Source: RBC074 sp035429885 (GTDB taxonomy: Bacteria; Acidobacteriota; Blastocatellia; RBC074). From it: a stretch of DNA of 64,000 nucleotides. Below, one piece after another: positions 1 to 7,316 of this stretch (position 1 is its first letter; every line of letters begins with the position of its first letter). Made by a program: the position numbers and the translations under genes. The stretch is from NCBI GenBank assembly GCA_035429885.1, contig DAOMFR010000004.1:1-64000 (forward strand), given 5' to 3'. Below the pieces are notes generated by a model. The model was not told the DNA's origin, did not search any database, and saw nothing but the letters and a program-made list of their open reading frames with translations.

Positions 1-107
1 ATTGCCCGTGTCATTTCGTAGGTCGTAACGGAAGGCATGGCTACGGTCATTGCAAATACCAAGGCAAAAGATTTCAGTTTGAGGCTTTTTGGCGTCGTGA
101 AAAACAT
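1..107 (-). CDS. N-terminal fragment of a secreted protein, cut by the window edge
   Basis: Only the first 35 codons are present, reading leftward from an ATG at 107-105 and running off the window. A good ribosome-binding site (GGAGAG, about 8 bases upstream) supports this start. The peptide begins with a basic stretch (PKSLKLKS) followed by a hydrophobic segment (FALVFAMTVAMPSV), which is the layout of a Sec signal peptide or membrane anchor. Nothing can be said about function. A 14-bp inverted repeat lies about 50 bases upstream. Confidence 0.55.
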   Translation of the reverse strand, partial: MFFTTPKSLKLKSFALVFAMTVAMPSVTTYEMTRA

Positions 108-158
108 GGCTTTACTCTCCTTTAGCCTGATGTGATCAATGCCAGGGTTGAGTTGACA

Positions 159-206
159 TAACACGCAATAACAAGAAGCGATCTAGCTCCCCGTTATTGC
201 GTGTTA
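159..206. repeat. 14-bp perfect inverted repeat
   Basis: Arms TAACACGCAATAAC (159-172) and GTTATTGCGTGTTA (193-206) are perfect complements separated by 20 bases. It lies between the start of the leftward gene at 107 and the end of the decayed fragment at 257. Neither arm is followed by a T-run, so an operator or cruciform for the leftward gene is as likely as a terminator. A looser match (GTTATTG-AAA-TGTTAC, 256-271) lies inside the decayed fragment and may be chance. Confidence 0.5.
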
Positions 207-256
207 CGGATAATTTGGCTGCATTGATTCTGTGTTACGACTCGAACAATAGCAAG

Positions 257-581
257 TTATTGAAATGTTACTCGCACCTGATTCGCGTCAAAACCTTCTG
301 CGCTCAGAACCAGGCGGACTTCGCCACTTTCTTGCAGGCTGCGAGGCAACAGGACGTTGACTTGATCCCAACCGTCGAAATCACTTGCGGTCCTGCGAAC
401 ACAACGGGCAAGACAGATAGATCTTGTCCGATTCCTCGCCCAGGTTGATTGGTTTGTTTACGAACCGTTGTTTGACGGGATCGAATTCAGCAATCTCGAT
501 TCTGTTCAGCAAAGACAGGCGGATTTTATAAAGAATCCACAACGAGGCAATTTTCAGAGCTAATAAGCACAGCTTTTTCAA
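257..581 (-). pseudogene. Decayed TIGR03437 (Solibacter-type C-terminal domain) fragment
   Basis: Three reading frames on the minus strand together spell a broken copy of the domain that ends the neighbouring protein at 654-3398. The first frame (from about 555) gives EFDPVKQRF...INLGEESDKIYL, matching the family pattern of a 'FDP..F...IDLG..SD..FL' segment. The next frame gives LPVVFAGPQ. The last frame gives GWDQVNVLLPRSL...GEVRLVLSAEGFDANQVRVTFQ and stops at 259-257. About 20 residues between the first two blocks are missing and at least two frameshifts separate the blocks. A single TTG-started ORF covering 381-581 is therefore not a gene. It is probably a leftover from a tandem relative of the 654-3398 gene. 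Confidence 0.65.
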
Positions 582-597
582 CTAGCATATAACCCAA

Positions 598-630
598 AAC
601 GGGGAGTGCCCATAAAAGACACTCCCCGTT
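598..630 (-). terminator. Rho-independent terminator of the DUF5666-repeat gene
   Basis: Perfect 11-bp stem (598-608 with 620-630, AACGGGGAGTG / CACTCCCCGTT) and an 11-base loop. On the minus strand it is followed by TTTTGGGTT. It begins 24 bases after the stop codon of the gene at 654-3398. Confidence 0.8.
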
Positions 631-653
631 GAAGGTTCAATTTGATTAAGTAA

Positions 654-3398
654 TTACTTGATCGAAATGCTGACCGAGTTGGTGCGAACGACGTTGCCTT
701 CGCCATCATAGACCTTGACGGCAAGGGTGACACTTCCGCTGACGCCCGCCGGAATTTCGACGTTCATCTGGTCGAGTCCGGCAAACCCCGGCGCTTCACC
801 CGCAAACAACACTGGAGCTTTCGCATTGCCGATGGTCACTTCCAGGCTTTCAGCCACACCGTTGGCGGCATTGCCGTCGGTGTCGTCGGCTCCGCGCCAG
901 CCTGTGCCGTACAGCACCAGGAACAGGCGATCACCCGCGTTGCGAGCAATCGTCACTGGAGTGATTTTGCCGTTCGTGATCGTGGACAACGGTTCATAGC
1001 TTTGCTGACCGTTGGCGCGAACGCGCAACAACACACCGGCGGGAACTCCCGTTCCGCTGGAATCGGCGGTGAAGAGGCTAGGCCCGACATTGCCAAGTTC
1101 CAACGTGCCTTGAGCCACAGCCTGACCGTTTTTCATGACGGTCACCTGAGCCGCTCCCGGCAATGTGTCTTCGGGAACCTGATAATTAATCTGTCCCGGC
1201 GAAACAAAGAACAGTCCAGCCGGATCGCCGTCAATCAACACCGACACGCCGCCGAGTTCGGTCGGCAACGGCAAGCTCTTGGCCACTTCAACACCGCCAG
1301 CCAAGCCGCTGCCGAAGGAAGCGATGATTGCCGACGAAGTTGCGCCTTCCAAATAACTGCCCGCGTTGACCGAAGCCAGCGACGCAAATGCCTGGAAGCT
1401 CGCTCCAACCGGGCCGTGCGAAACTTCGATGAATTTCGCGTCAACTGTTCCATCGGACAATTCAACGCCGTAAATTTCAACCGTCGCGCCGACAGTCACT
1501 GCCGCTCGTTCACGTCGCACAAGCGTGCGCTCTTTGACGTGAACCGTTCGTCCGCCGACTTTCCAATCGCCAACGAAATTGGCCGTTGTCGGTAACGCGG
1601 TCACATCGCCGATGAATTCGATATAGCTGCGGGTGACGACATTGCTGTTGCTGGCAGGAACTTTGCCTTCGATTTTGATGGCGTTCACCTGACCGTTGCC
1701 CAGCAGATAGCCTTTGACTTCGACAATCACGCCAGCGGCAAACTCGACGCGGCCTTTTTCCAGCTTCGTCGTGCTGCTGACATTAACTGTTTTGCCATCA
1801 ACCATCCACACGCCAACCAGATTAGCAGCGGAAGGCAGCGTGCGGATCGGGCCATAAAAATCCATGTAACCGACCGTACCGGCAGGCGCTGTGGCATCGC
1901 GTTCAACTGTGATTTCAGCTGCGTCAACCGAACCATCCGCTCGCTGGTTGCCTTCAACTTCCAGATAAGCGCCGACCGCGGCGCGTCCGTGCTCTTCATT
2001 GATGCGCGTCCTGGGCTCGACATGCACGGTCTTACCGCCGACGATCCAATCACCTGCGCGACCGTTGCCAATCTGAATGCTGACATCCGGCAATTTGGTC
2101 AGCGATCCAAAAAAGCGCACGTAACTGATTGGGCCACCCGGAACATTGTCTTTGACGACAATACTGGTGGCGTCAATCGAACGATCCGCGCGTTGCGTGC
2201 CGACGACTTCAACCAATGCTCCGACCGTCACCTTGGCTTTAGACTCATCAACTTTCGTTTGCACGCCTACGTGGACAGTTCGCTCGCCGACTTTCCAATC
2301 GCCGATGAAGCCCGGAACTGTTCCGTTCGACGGCGGCAAAGTGGCGACGATTCCCGTAAAGCGAATCGAATCCGGCAGGTTGTCTTCGCGAACAGCAATC
2401 TTTAACGCGGTGACAACATCAGCAGTCATCGTTCCGCTGACTTCCACAATTGAGCCGACTGCGATTTTGCCTTTGTCCTGTCTAAGATCGGTTTTGTCCG
2501 TCACCTTGACAGCACGGCCACTGATTTTCCAATCACCGATGAAGGTGGTTGTATTCGGCAAGGCTTCAATCGTACCAACGAAATAAACGAAGATTGTCGG
2601 CGGCGTAGGAGATGCTTTGGATTCCAGTTTGGTGGCGATGATCGAACCGTCATTTTGAATGACGCCTTCGACGTCAACGGTTGAACCGATCATAAAATCG
2701 CCGTTCGTGGCCTTGAGCAGAGTCTGAGCCGTGACATTGACCTTGCGACCACTGATGACCCATTCGCCTATGCGGCCTTGGGTGCTAGGCAGTTTTTCAA
2801 TCTTTCCGGTGAACTTGGTCGGAATGCCCGCCACGCCGTCTGGTTTTACTTCGATTTCGCTGGCGTTAATCGAACCGTCCAACTGGACCAGCCCGTCGAC
2901 TTCGACAAACACGCCAACAGCGACTTTGCCTTTTTCCTCAATCAATTTGGTGGAAGCCGACACGTGAACGACTTTGCCGTTTACTTTCCAATCGCCAACA
3001 CGATTGGCTGTGCTGGGCAATTCATCAATCTTGCCGCCAAACGTGATCGGGAATCCCGGAGGCGCCGCGAGTTTGACTGTGATTTCCGTAGCGGTAATCG
3101 AACCGTCATTCTGCTTTGTACCTTTGACTTCAACCAAAGCGCCGACAGCGATCTTGGCTCGCGTCTGATCTAACTTGGTGGTATCCGTGACTTTGACCTT
3201 GGTTCTGAAAATCACCCAGTCACCAACAAAATTCTGAGCTGCGGGCAATGTGGTAATTGTGCCGACCAGCAGCGGACGATTGTCGTTGCCATCAAACATG
3301 GCCGCTGAACCTTTTGGCATTAAACCAAACAGCATCACGGCAACGGCAAACAAAGCGAGATAAGCTGGCCTTAGCCAGTTACGATTTGGAATTCTCAT
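654..3398 (-). CDS. Secreted protein with eight DUF5666-like repeats and a TIGR03437 C-terminal domain
   Basis: 914 residues. An N-terminal signal peptide (hydrophobic stretch about residues 13-32) is followed by eight tandem repeats of about 75 residues. Each has the pattern G-x-LP...GDW-x-V-x-G-x-x-V-x-V...T...VG-x-x-VEV-x-G...DGS-x-x-A-x-x-I, typical of DUF5666-like beta-rich repeats. The last 230 residues match the Solibacter-type C-terminal domain TIGR03437 (SPGQINYQVP, VLYGTGWRG, GLDQMNVEIP). The start is supported by GAGG 9 bases upstream of the ATG, and a strong hairpin terminator follows the stop. The location is likely periplasmic or cell surface. The molecular role of these repeats is unknown. 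TIGR03437 is the clearest Acidobacteriota marker in the window. Confidence 0.85.
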   Translation of the reverse strand: MRIPNRNWLRPAYLALFAVAVMLFGLMPKGSAAMFDGNDNRPLLVGTITTLPAAQNFVGDWVIFRTKVKVTDTTKLDQTRAKIAVGALVEVKGTKQNDGSITATEITVKLAAPPGFPITFGGKIDELPSTANRVGDWKVNGKVVHVSASTKLIEEKGKVAVGVFVEVDGLVQLDGSINASEIEVKPDGVAGIPTKFTGKIEKLPSTQGRIGEWVISGRKVNVTAQTLLKATNGDFMIGSTVDVEGVIQNDGSIIATKLESKASPTPPTIFVYFVGTIEALPNTTTFIGDWKISGRAVKVTDKTDLRQDKGKIAVGSIVEVSGTMTADVVTALKIAVREDNLPDSIRFTGIVATLPPSNGTVPGFIGDWKVGERTVHVGVQTKVDESKAKVTVGALVEVVGTQRADRSIDATSIVVKDNVPGGPISYVRFFGSLTKLPDVSIQIGNGRAGDWIVGGKTVHVEPRTRINEEHGRAAVGAYLEVEGNQRADGSVDAAEITVERDATAPAGTVGYMDFYGPIRTLPSAANLVGVWMVDGKTVNVSSTTKLEKGRVEFAAGVIVEVKGYLLGNGQVNAIKIEGKVPASNSNVVTRSYIEFIGDVTALPTTANFVGDWKVGGRTVHVKERTLVRRERAAVTVGATVEIYGVELSDGTVDAKFIEVSHGPVGASFQAFASLASVNAGSYLEGATSSAIIASFGSGLAGGVEVAKSLPLPTELGGVSVLIDGDPAGLFFVSPGQINYQVPEDTLPGAAQVTVMKNGQAVAQGTLELGNVGPSLFTADSSGTGVPAGVLLRVRANGQQSYEPLSTITNGKITPVTIARNAGDRLFLVLYGTGWRGADDTDGNAANGVAESLEVTIGNAKAPVLFAGEAPGFAGLDQMNVEIPAGVSGSVTLAVKVYDGEGNVVRTNSVSISIK

Positions 3399-3649
3399 CT
3401 ATAACCTCACTGAGAAATATTTTTTGTTGTTTGTAGGAGGATTGTTGAAGCACACCTTCTTCGAAGAATTCATCGGCTCACACCACGACTTTAATTCAAT
3501 CAAAGGTTTTGGGCATTGCTTGGTTTTGAGATAGCAATTGGATGCGGAGTTAATCCAAACAGCAGATTTCCAACTACCGGTTGAAAATTCTTTCGGCAAT
3601 TTATCACGCGAACCTTGCCTGTAAAGCGGATTAATCTTAATTAGCGTTG

Positions 3650-5308
3650 TCAACTTTGGTGGCAAACCACCTCACCTGAAAATTCGTTGTGAAATTGACC
3701 TTCTGAAAAGACCTCTCTGCCATTGATGACGACAGCCTTAATTCCGGTTGCCTCACCACGAGGTTTTTCAAATGTCGCCCGGTCATTGACTCGCTGGGGA
3801 TCCAGAATCACCAGATCAGCATACGCGCCACGCCGAATCACTCCGCGCGCATTCAACCCAAAGATTGCAGCCGGGAAAGAAGTCATTTTTCTCACAGCTT
3901 CCTCAAAAGTCAGCACCCGATCCTCACGCACCAGTCTGGACAGAATTCGCGGAAATGCGCCATAAGCTGCCGGATGCGGCAACCCACGCCCATAATCTTC
4001 GGCGTCGGTGCAAAAGATTCCCTGCGGATGGCGAGCCAATTTCGCCAGCAAATTGCGCTGGTCGCGTTCGCCGCTGATTTCAAAGATCAGCATCGAAACC
4101 TGTCCGCGCTCTTCAATAATCAAGTCTGAAATCGCATCAAACGGAGGCTTTCCGGTCAAGCTGGCCAATTCGCTCAGACTGCGATTTTCGAAGCGTTTGT
4201 TTCGGCGGCTGGCGACGTAGCCGATGCGAATGGCGTCCCAACTTGTCGCGCGCACCAAATTGTGCGGCCAGCCATTCGGTTTGCAGGATGATTTGACGCG
4301 ATTGATGTCGCGCTCAATTCGCCGCCGAGTCGTTTCATCCGTCAACCGCTCGATCAATTTTTCCACGCCGCCTTCCAGCGCCCAGGGCGGATAAATTGCA
4401 ATCATCATCGTCGCCGCCGCCGTGTAGGGAAACATATCCGAAGTTACACACACCGCATCTTTCGCCGCGGTTCGTTCCATCCGCAACACGCGGTCAAGTT
4501 TTGGCCAATGCGCGCGACCGACCGCTTCACAGTGCGAATGGTGCACGCACACTCCGGTCGAACGCGCGACATCCAGCAATTCTTTGACGGCAGGAATTAG
4601 CGTTTCGCTCGAACCCCGAATGTGGCTGGTGTAAATGCCTCCGTGATCCGCGACAATCCTGGCCAGGTCTTTCAGTTCGTCCGAATCCGAATACATCCCC
4701 GGTGGATAAATCAGGCCGGTGGAAAGTCCGAACGCGCCGTCGTTCATCGCTTGCTCAACCATCGAACACATGATTTTCAACTGTGCCCGCGAAGGGTTGC
4801 CTTTCGCAAGACCCATTGCGGAAATCCGAATCGGCCCATGCGGAGCCAGCATCCCGACATTTAACGCCAGTCCATTCCCTTTCAGCCGCTTCAGGTAATC
4901 GCCAACGGTTCGCCAACGCCAGTCCACCGGCTCCGGCGTCATCCAGGAATTGACAGCACGCAAAATGGCTTCGGCTTCCGGATTCGCCACAGGTGCGCAA
5001 CCCAATCCGCAATTGCCGATTATGGTGGTGGTAATGCCTTGCGACAATTTGCAGCGCATCAGTTCGGCCTGGCGCTGTAGGTTGAGCGGCAAAATCAAAT
5101 CGGCGTGGGAATGCGGATCAATGATGCCGGGAATGACGGTCCGCTTTCGGGCGTTGATGGTTCGCGCGGCTTCGGCGGGAACCATCTTTCCGTTGTTTGG
5201 GTAAAGCGCAGCAATGCGGTTTCCCTGGATGGCAATATCGGCGAAAAACGCGGGTTGGCCAGTTCCATCCACCACCCTGGCATTCTGGATGAGCAAATCA
5301 AACTTCAT
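3650..5308 (-). CDS. D-aminoacylase / N-acyl-D-amino-acid deacylase family amidohydrolase
   Basis: 552 residues, the usual length for this amidohydrolase-superfamily group, which hydrolyses N-acyl-D-amino acids to free D-amino acids and a carboxylate. Visible motifs: N-terminal beta-sandwich strand (LIQNARVVDGTG), metal-binding HxH at His66/His68 in IDPHSHADL, the family cysteine in GNCGLGC (Cys100), later metal ligands in TSHIRG and VHHSHCEA, and the catalytic-Asp region FCTDAEDYGRGLPHPAA. The start ATG overlaps the stop of the upstream peroxidase-like gene (ATGA), so the two are translationally coupled. D-amino-acid N-acyl derivatives, dipeptides or related amides are possible substrates; the exact one cannot be read from sequence. 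Confidence 0.88.
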   Translation of the reverse strand: MKFDLLIQNARVVDGTGQPAFFADIAIQGNRIAALYPNNGKMVPAEAARTINARKRTVIPGIIDPHSHADLILPLNLQRQAELMRCKLSQGITTTIIGNCGLGCAPVANPEAEAILRAVNSWMTPEPVDWRWRTVGDYLKRLKGNGLALNVGMLAPHGPIRISAMGLAKGNPSRAQLKIMCSMVEQAMNDGAFGLSTGLIYPPGMYSDSDELKDLARIVADHGGIYTSHIRGSSETLIPAVKELLDVARSTGVCVHHSHCEAVGRAHWPKLDRVLRMERTAAKDAVCVTSDMFPYTAAATMMIAIYPPWALEGGVEKLIERLTDETTRRRIERDINRVKSSCKPNGWPHNLVRATSWDAIRIGYVASRRNKRFENRSLSELASLTGKPPFDAISDLIIEERGQVSMLIFEISGERDQRNLLAKLARHPQGIFCTDAEDYGRGLPHPAAYGAFPRILSRLVREDRVLTFEEAVRKMTSFPAAIFGLNARGVIRRGAYADLVILDPQRVNDRATFEKPRGEATGIKAVVINGREVFSEGQFHNEFSGEVVCHQS

Positions 5309-5868
5309 GTGTGAATGAGCATCTCCGGTTCAGGATCAATGCCGAGCGCGTCGGCAACACGGTTGATGTAGTTGAAATAGGAAATTACCTCCACGGCATC
5401 CAAAATATCCCGGTCGGTCAAGCCAACAGCGCGTAACCGGTCGCAATCTTCACGCGTCATTCTGGATGGATGAAGCGTCAGCTTTTCCGCGAATTCGCAC
5501 AGCATTCGTTCACGCGAGGTTAATTGTGCTTGCCGAAAGTCGCGCTTGACCGTTTCCGCCAAGGATTCATTTTGCGATTCCACACGGAGATCCTCCCCGT
5601 GAGCTTCGGTTCAGTAAAAGCAGTCGTTCGTGCGCGAAACCACCGTCGCCAGCAGTTCCCGTTCCGCGCGCGTCAACTCCGAACACTGGCCAGTAACTTC
5701 ATGCATTGTCGCAGTGTACAAATCCATGGAGGCGCGAAGCGTCTTCGGATTCAGACTTTGAACTTTCAAGATGTTGAAGACTTTGCCCGCGCGAGTGATC
5801 GCCGCGTCATATTCAGTCTTTAATGCTCCCGAAGCGTTTTCCGGTTCGATGATGTTGATGAATGCCAT
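5305..5868 (-). CDS. Putative selenoprotein: AhpD/CMD-type peroxidase-related enzyme, Sec at residue 86
   Basis: A single frame encodes the whole family domain with one internal TGA at 5613-5611. The two halves (MAFINIIEPENASG...ELLATVVS and EDLRVE...ILDAVEVISYFNYINRVADALG) match the start and end of the carboxymuconolactone-decarboxylase-like 'peroxidase-related enzyme' family, about 187 residues in total. With the TGA read as Sec, the active site is Cys83-Phe-Tyr-Sec86-Thr-Glu-Ala-His90, exactly the CxxCxxxH of AhpD-type thiol peroxidases with the second Cys replaced. A hairpin sits right behind the TGA. AhpD-like and CMD-domain selenoproteins are known bacterial families. The alternative is a nonsense mutation or base-call error. 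I chose ATG 5868 because it matches the family N-terminus; its ribosome-binding site is weak. The stop overlaps the D-aminoacylase start. Confidence 0.75.
5583..5601 (-). promoter_or_regulatory. Candidate bacterial SECIS hairpin
   Basis: Immediately downstream of the in-frame TGA (5613-5611) the mRNA can form a 7-bp stem, CACGGGG (5601-5595) with CTCCGTG (5589-5583), including one G-U pair, capped by the five-base loop AGGAU (5594-5590). There are 16 bases between the TGA and the loop, and a G is the second loop base. The commonly used bacterial SECIS description asks for about 16-37 bases and a G among the first two loop bases, so it just fits. No RNA folding was run. Confidence 0.65.
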
Positions 5869-6029
5869 AGCGCCAATGAGTATTCCACAATCGCCGGAAC
5901 CGATTCCAGCGGCAAATCCACGTCGAAGCGCCGCTTTTACCGCAAATTCGGCGACGGGTGACAAAGCGGCAACCGTCAGTTATCTTGCCATTCTCCGCGA
6001 CCGACTTCTTATTCTTAAAAGATATTGTG

Positions 6030-7316
6030 ATGAATACGATAACCAGACGCTGTTTCAGCGCCTTTCTTGGATTCGCGTTTACCGCCACGTTGAGCGCCGT
6101 TTCCGTGCTAGCACAAACCAACAGCGAGCAACGTAAACTTTCGCTGGACGAATGTGTTACTCAAGCTCTGAATAAACATCCGCTGCTCGAAGCCGCGCAA
6201 GCTCGCATAACCGGCGCAGATGAGTACAAACGTTTTGTCGGTGTTCGCCCCAATCCATCGATCACCATTCAGACCGAAAACTGGCGAGCTTGGCAACAAC
6301 CGCCGTTTACCTTCGGAACCGACATTGATGTATTCGTTTACGGCAGTCAGCGAATTGAAACCGCCGGCAAAGCCGCTCGCCGAACCGAACTGGCCAATCG
6401 CCAGTTGAATCAAACTCAGACCGAAATTGACACCTTGAAGCGGCAGCTTCGCCAGGAAGTCATTCGCCGTTTCTGGATCGCGCTGCAAAACCAGACGCTG
6501 CTGAGCATTGTCCATGAAAATCGCAATGACCTGGACGGGTTGGTTCAGTACAACACGACGCGATTAAAAGAAGGATTCATTTCCGAGTGGGAATTGATTC
6601 GCGTGAGACTGGAACAGCAAACACTGCTCAATCAGGAAGCTTCCGTCGGGTTGGAATTGGAGCGCGCCAAACTGGATTTGCTGAAATCGATGGGCGATGT
6701 CCGCTTCGACACCAATTTTCAGTTGGCGGAACCGAACGTCGCGGGTTCGGCTTTGCTGACAACTGAATTGGAACAACTGCGCACAGACGCTTTGGCCAAA
6801 CGACCGGAACTGGTTTCGATGCGCGCCAAGGTCGAAAGCGAGCGAGCCAATTTGAAATTGCAACAGGCCAACGCGCGCCCGGATTTGGAAGTGAGCGCCG
6901 GGTACAAACGCACGGGCGGGTTCAACACTGCGCTGGCATACATCACAATTCCGCTGCCGGTCTTCAATAAAAACCGCGCCGAAATTGGCCGAGCCACGGC
7001 AGCGATCACCTCCGCCGAGTTGCAGCTAATGGCCGAAGAAAATTACATCCGCGCGGAAATCGAAATCGCCCACAGAGCTTCGCGGAAGCTGGCTGAACGC
7101 CTGAATGAAATGCAGAAGGATTTTCTGCAACGCGCCGACGAATCGCGGAATATCGCGCTGGTCGCATACCGCGAAGGCGCAGCGGATTTATACAAACTGC
7201 TGGAAGCTCAACGAGCCCGCAACGAAGCGCGATTGCTGTATCACCGAACGGAACTGGAGCTTCAACTGGCGCTGGCAGAACTGGCGCTGGCCGCGGGAAA
7301 GGAAAATCAACCATGA
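6030..7316 (+). CDS. TolC-family outer-membrane efflux protein (CusC/CzcC-like)
   Basis: 428 residues from ATG 6030; the reading frame opens earlier, but only this start puts the signal peptide (MNTITRRCFSAFLGFAFTATLSAVSVLA) at the N-terminus. The body is mostly long helices with the two-fold repeat of the outer-membrane-efflux family: SLDECVTQALNKHPLLEAAQARI at the start, and a second half with LPVFNKNRAEIGRA and YREGAADLYKLLEAQRARNEA. It would form the outer-membrane channel of a tripartite pump, probably exporting metal ions or small toxic compounds. It overlaps the adaptor gene downstream by ATGA. No inner-membrane RND pump gene follows. It is divergent from the selenoprotein unit, with about 160 bases between the starts. 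Confidence 0.85.
   Translation: MNTITRRCFSAFLGFAFTATLSAVSVLAQTNSEQRKLSLDECVTQALNKHPLLEAAQARITGADEYKRFVGVRPNPSITIQTENWRAWQQPPFTFGTDIDVFVYGSQRIETAGKAARRTELANRQLNQTQTEIDTLKRQLRQEVIRRFWIALQNQTLLSIVHENRNDLDGLVQYNTTRLKEGFISEWELIRVRLEQQTLLNQEASVGLELERAKLDLLKSMGDVRFDTNFQLAEPNVAGSALLTTELEQLRTDALAKRPELVSMRAKVESERANLKLQQANARPDLEVSAGYKRTGGFNTALAYITIPLPVFNKNRAEIGRATAAITSAELQLMAEENYIRAEIEIAHRASRKLAERLNEMQKDFLQRADESRNIALVAYREGAADLYKLLEAQRARNEARLLYHRTELELQLALAELALAAGKENQP

Noticed and set aside
256..271. Third copy of the GTTATTG...TGTTAC element as an operator
   Set aside because: It overlaps the coding end of the decayed TIGR03437 fragment and has a different spacer, so it is probably coincidental.
654..3398. 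Regular repeats suggesting a CRISPR or mobile element
   Set aside because: They are about 225-base protein repeats in one long ORF with diverged DNA.
3399..3665. 88-residue minus-strand ORF
   Set aside because: It overlaps the end of the D-aminoacylase, has no recognisable sequence and covers the likely promoter region of the DUF5666 gene.
5305..5583. Separate small gene with a GTG start for the C-terminal half of the peroxidase-like protein
   Set aside because: The half lacks the active site, the GTG lies inside the hairpin, and both halves share one frame with a single TGA. One selenoprotein gene explains the data better.
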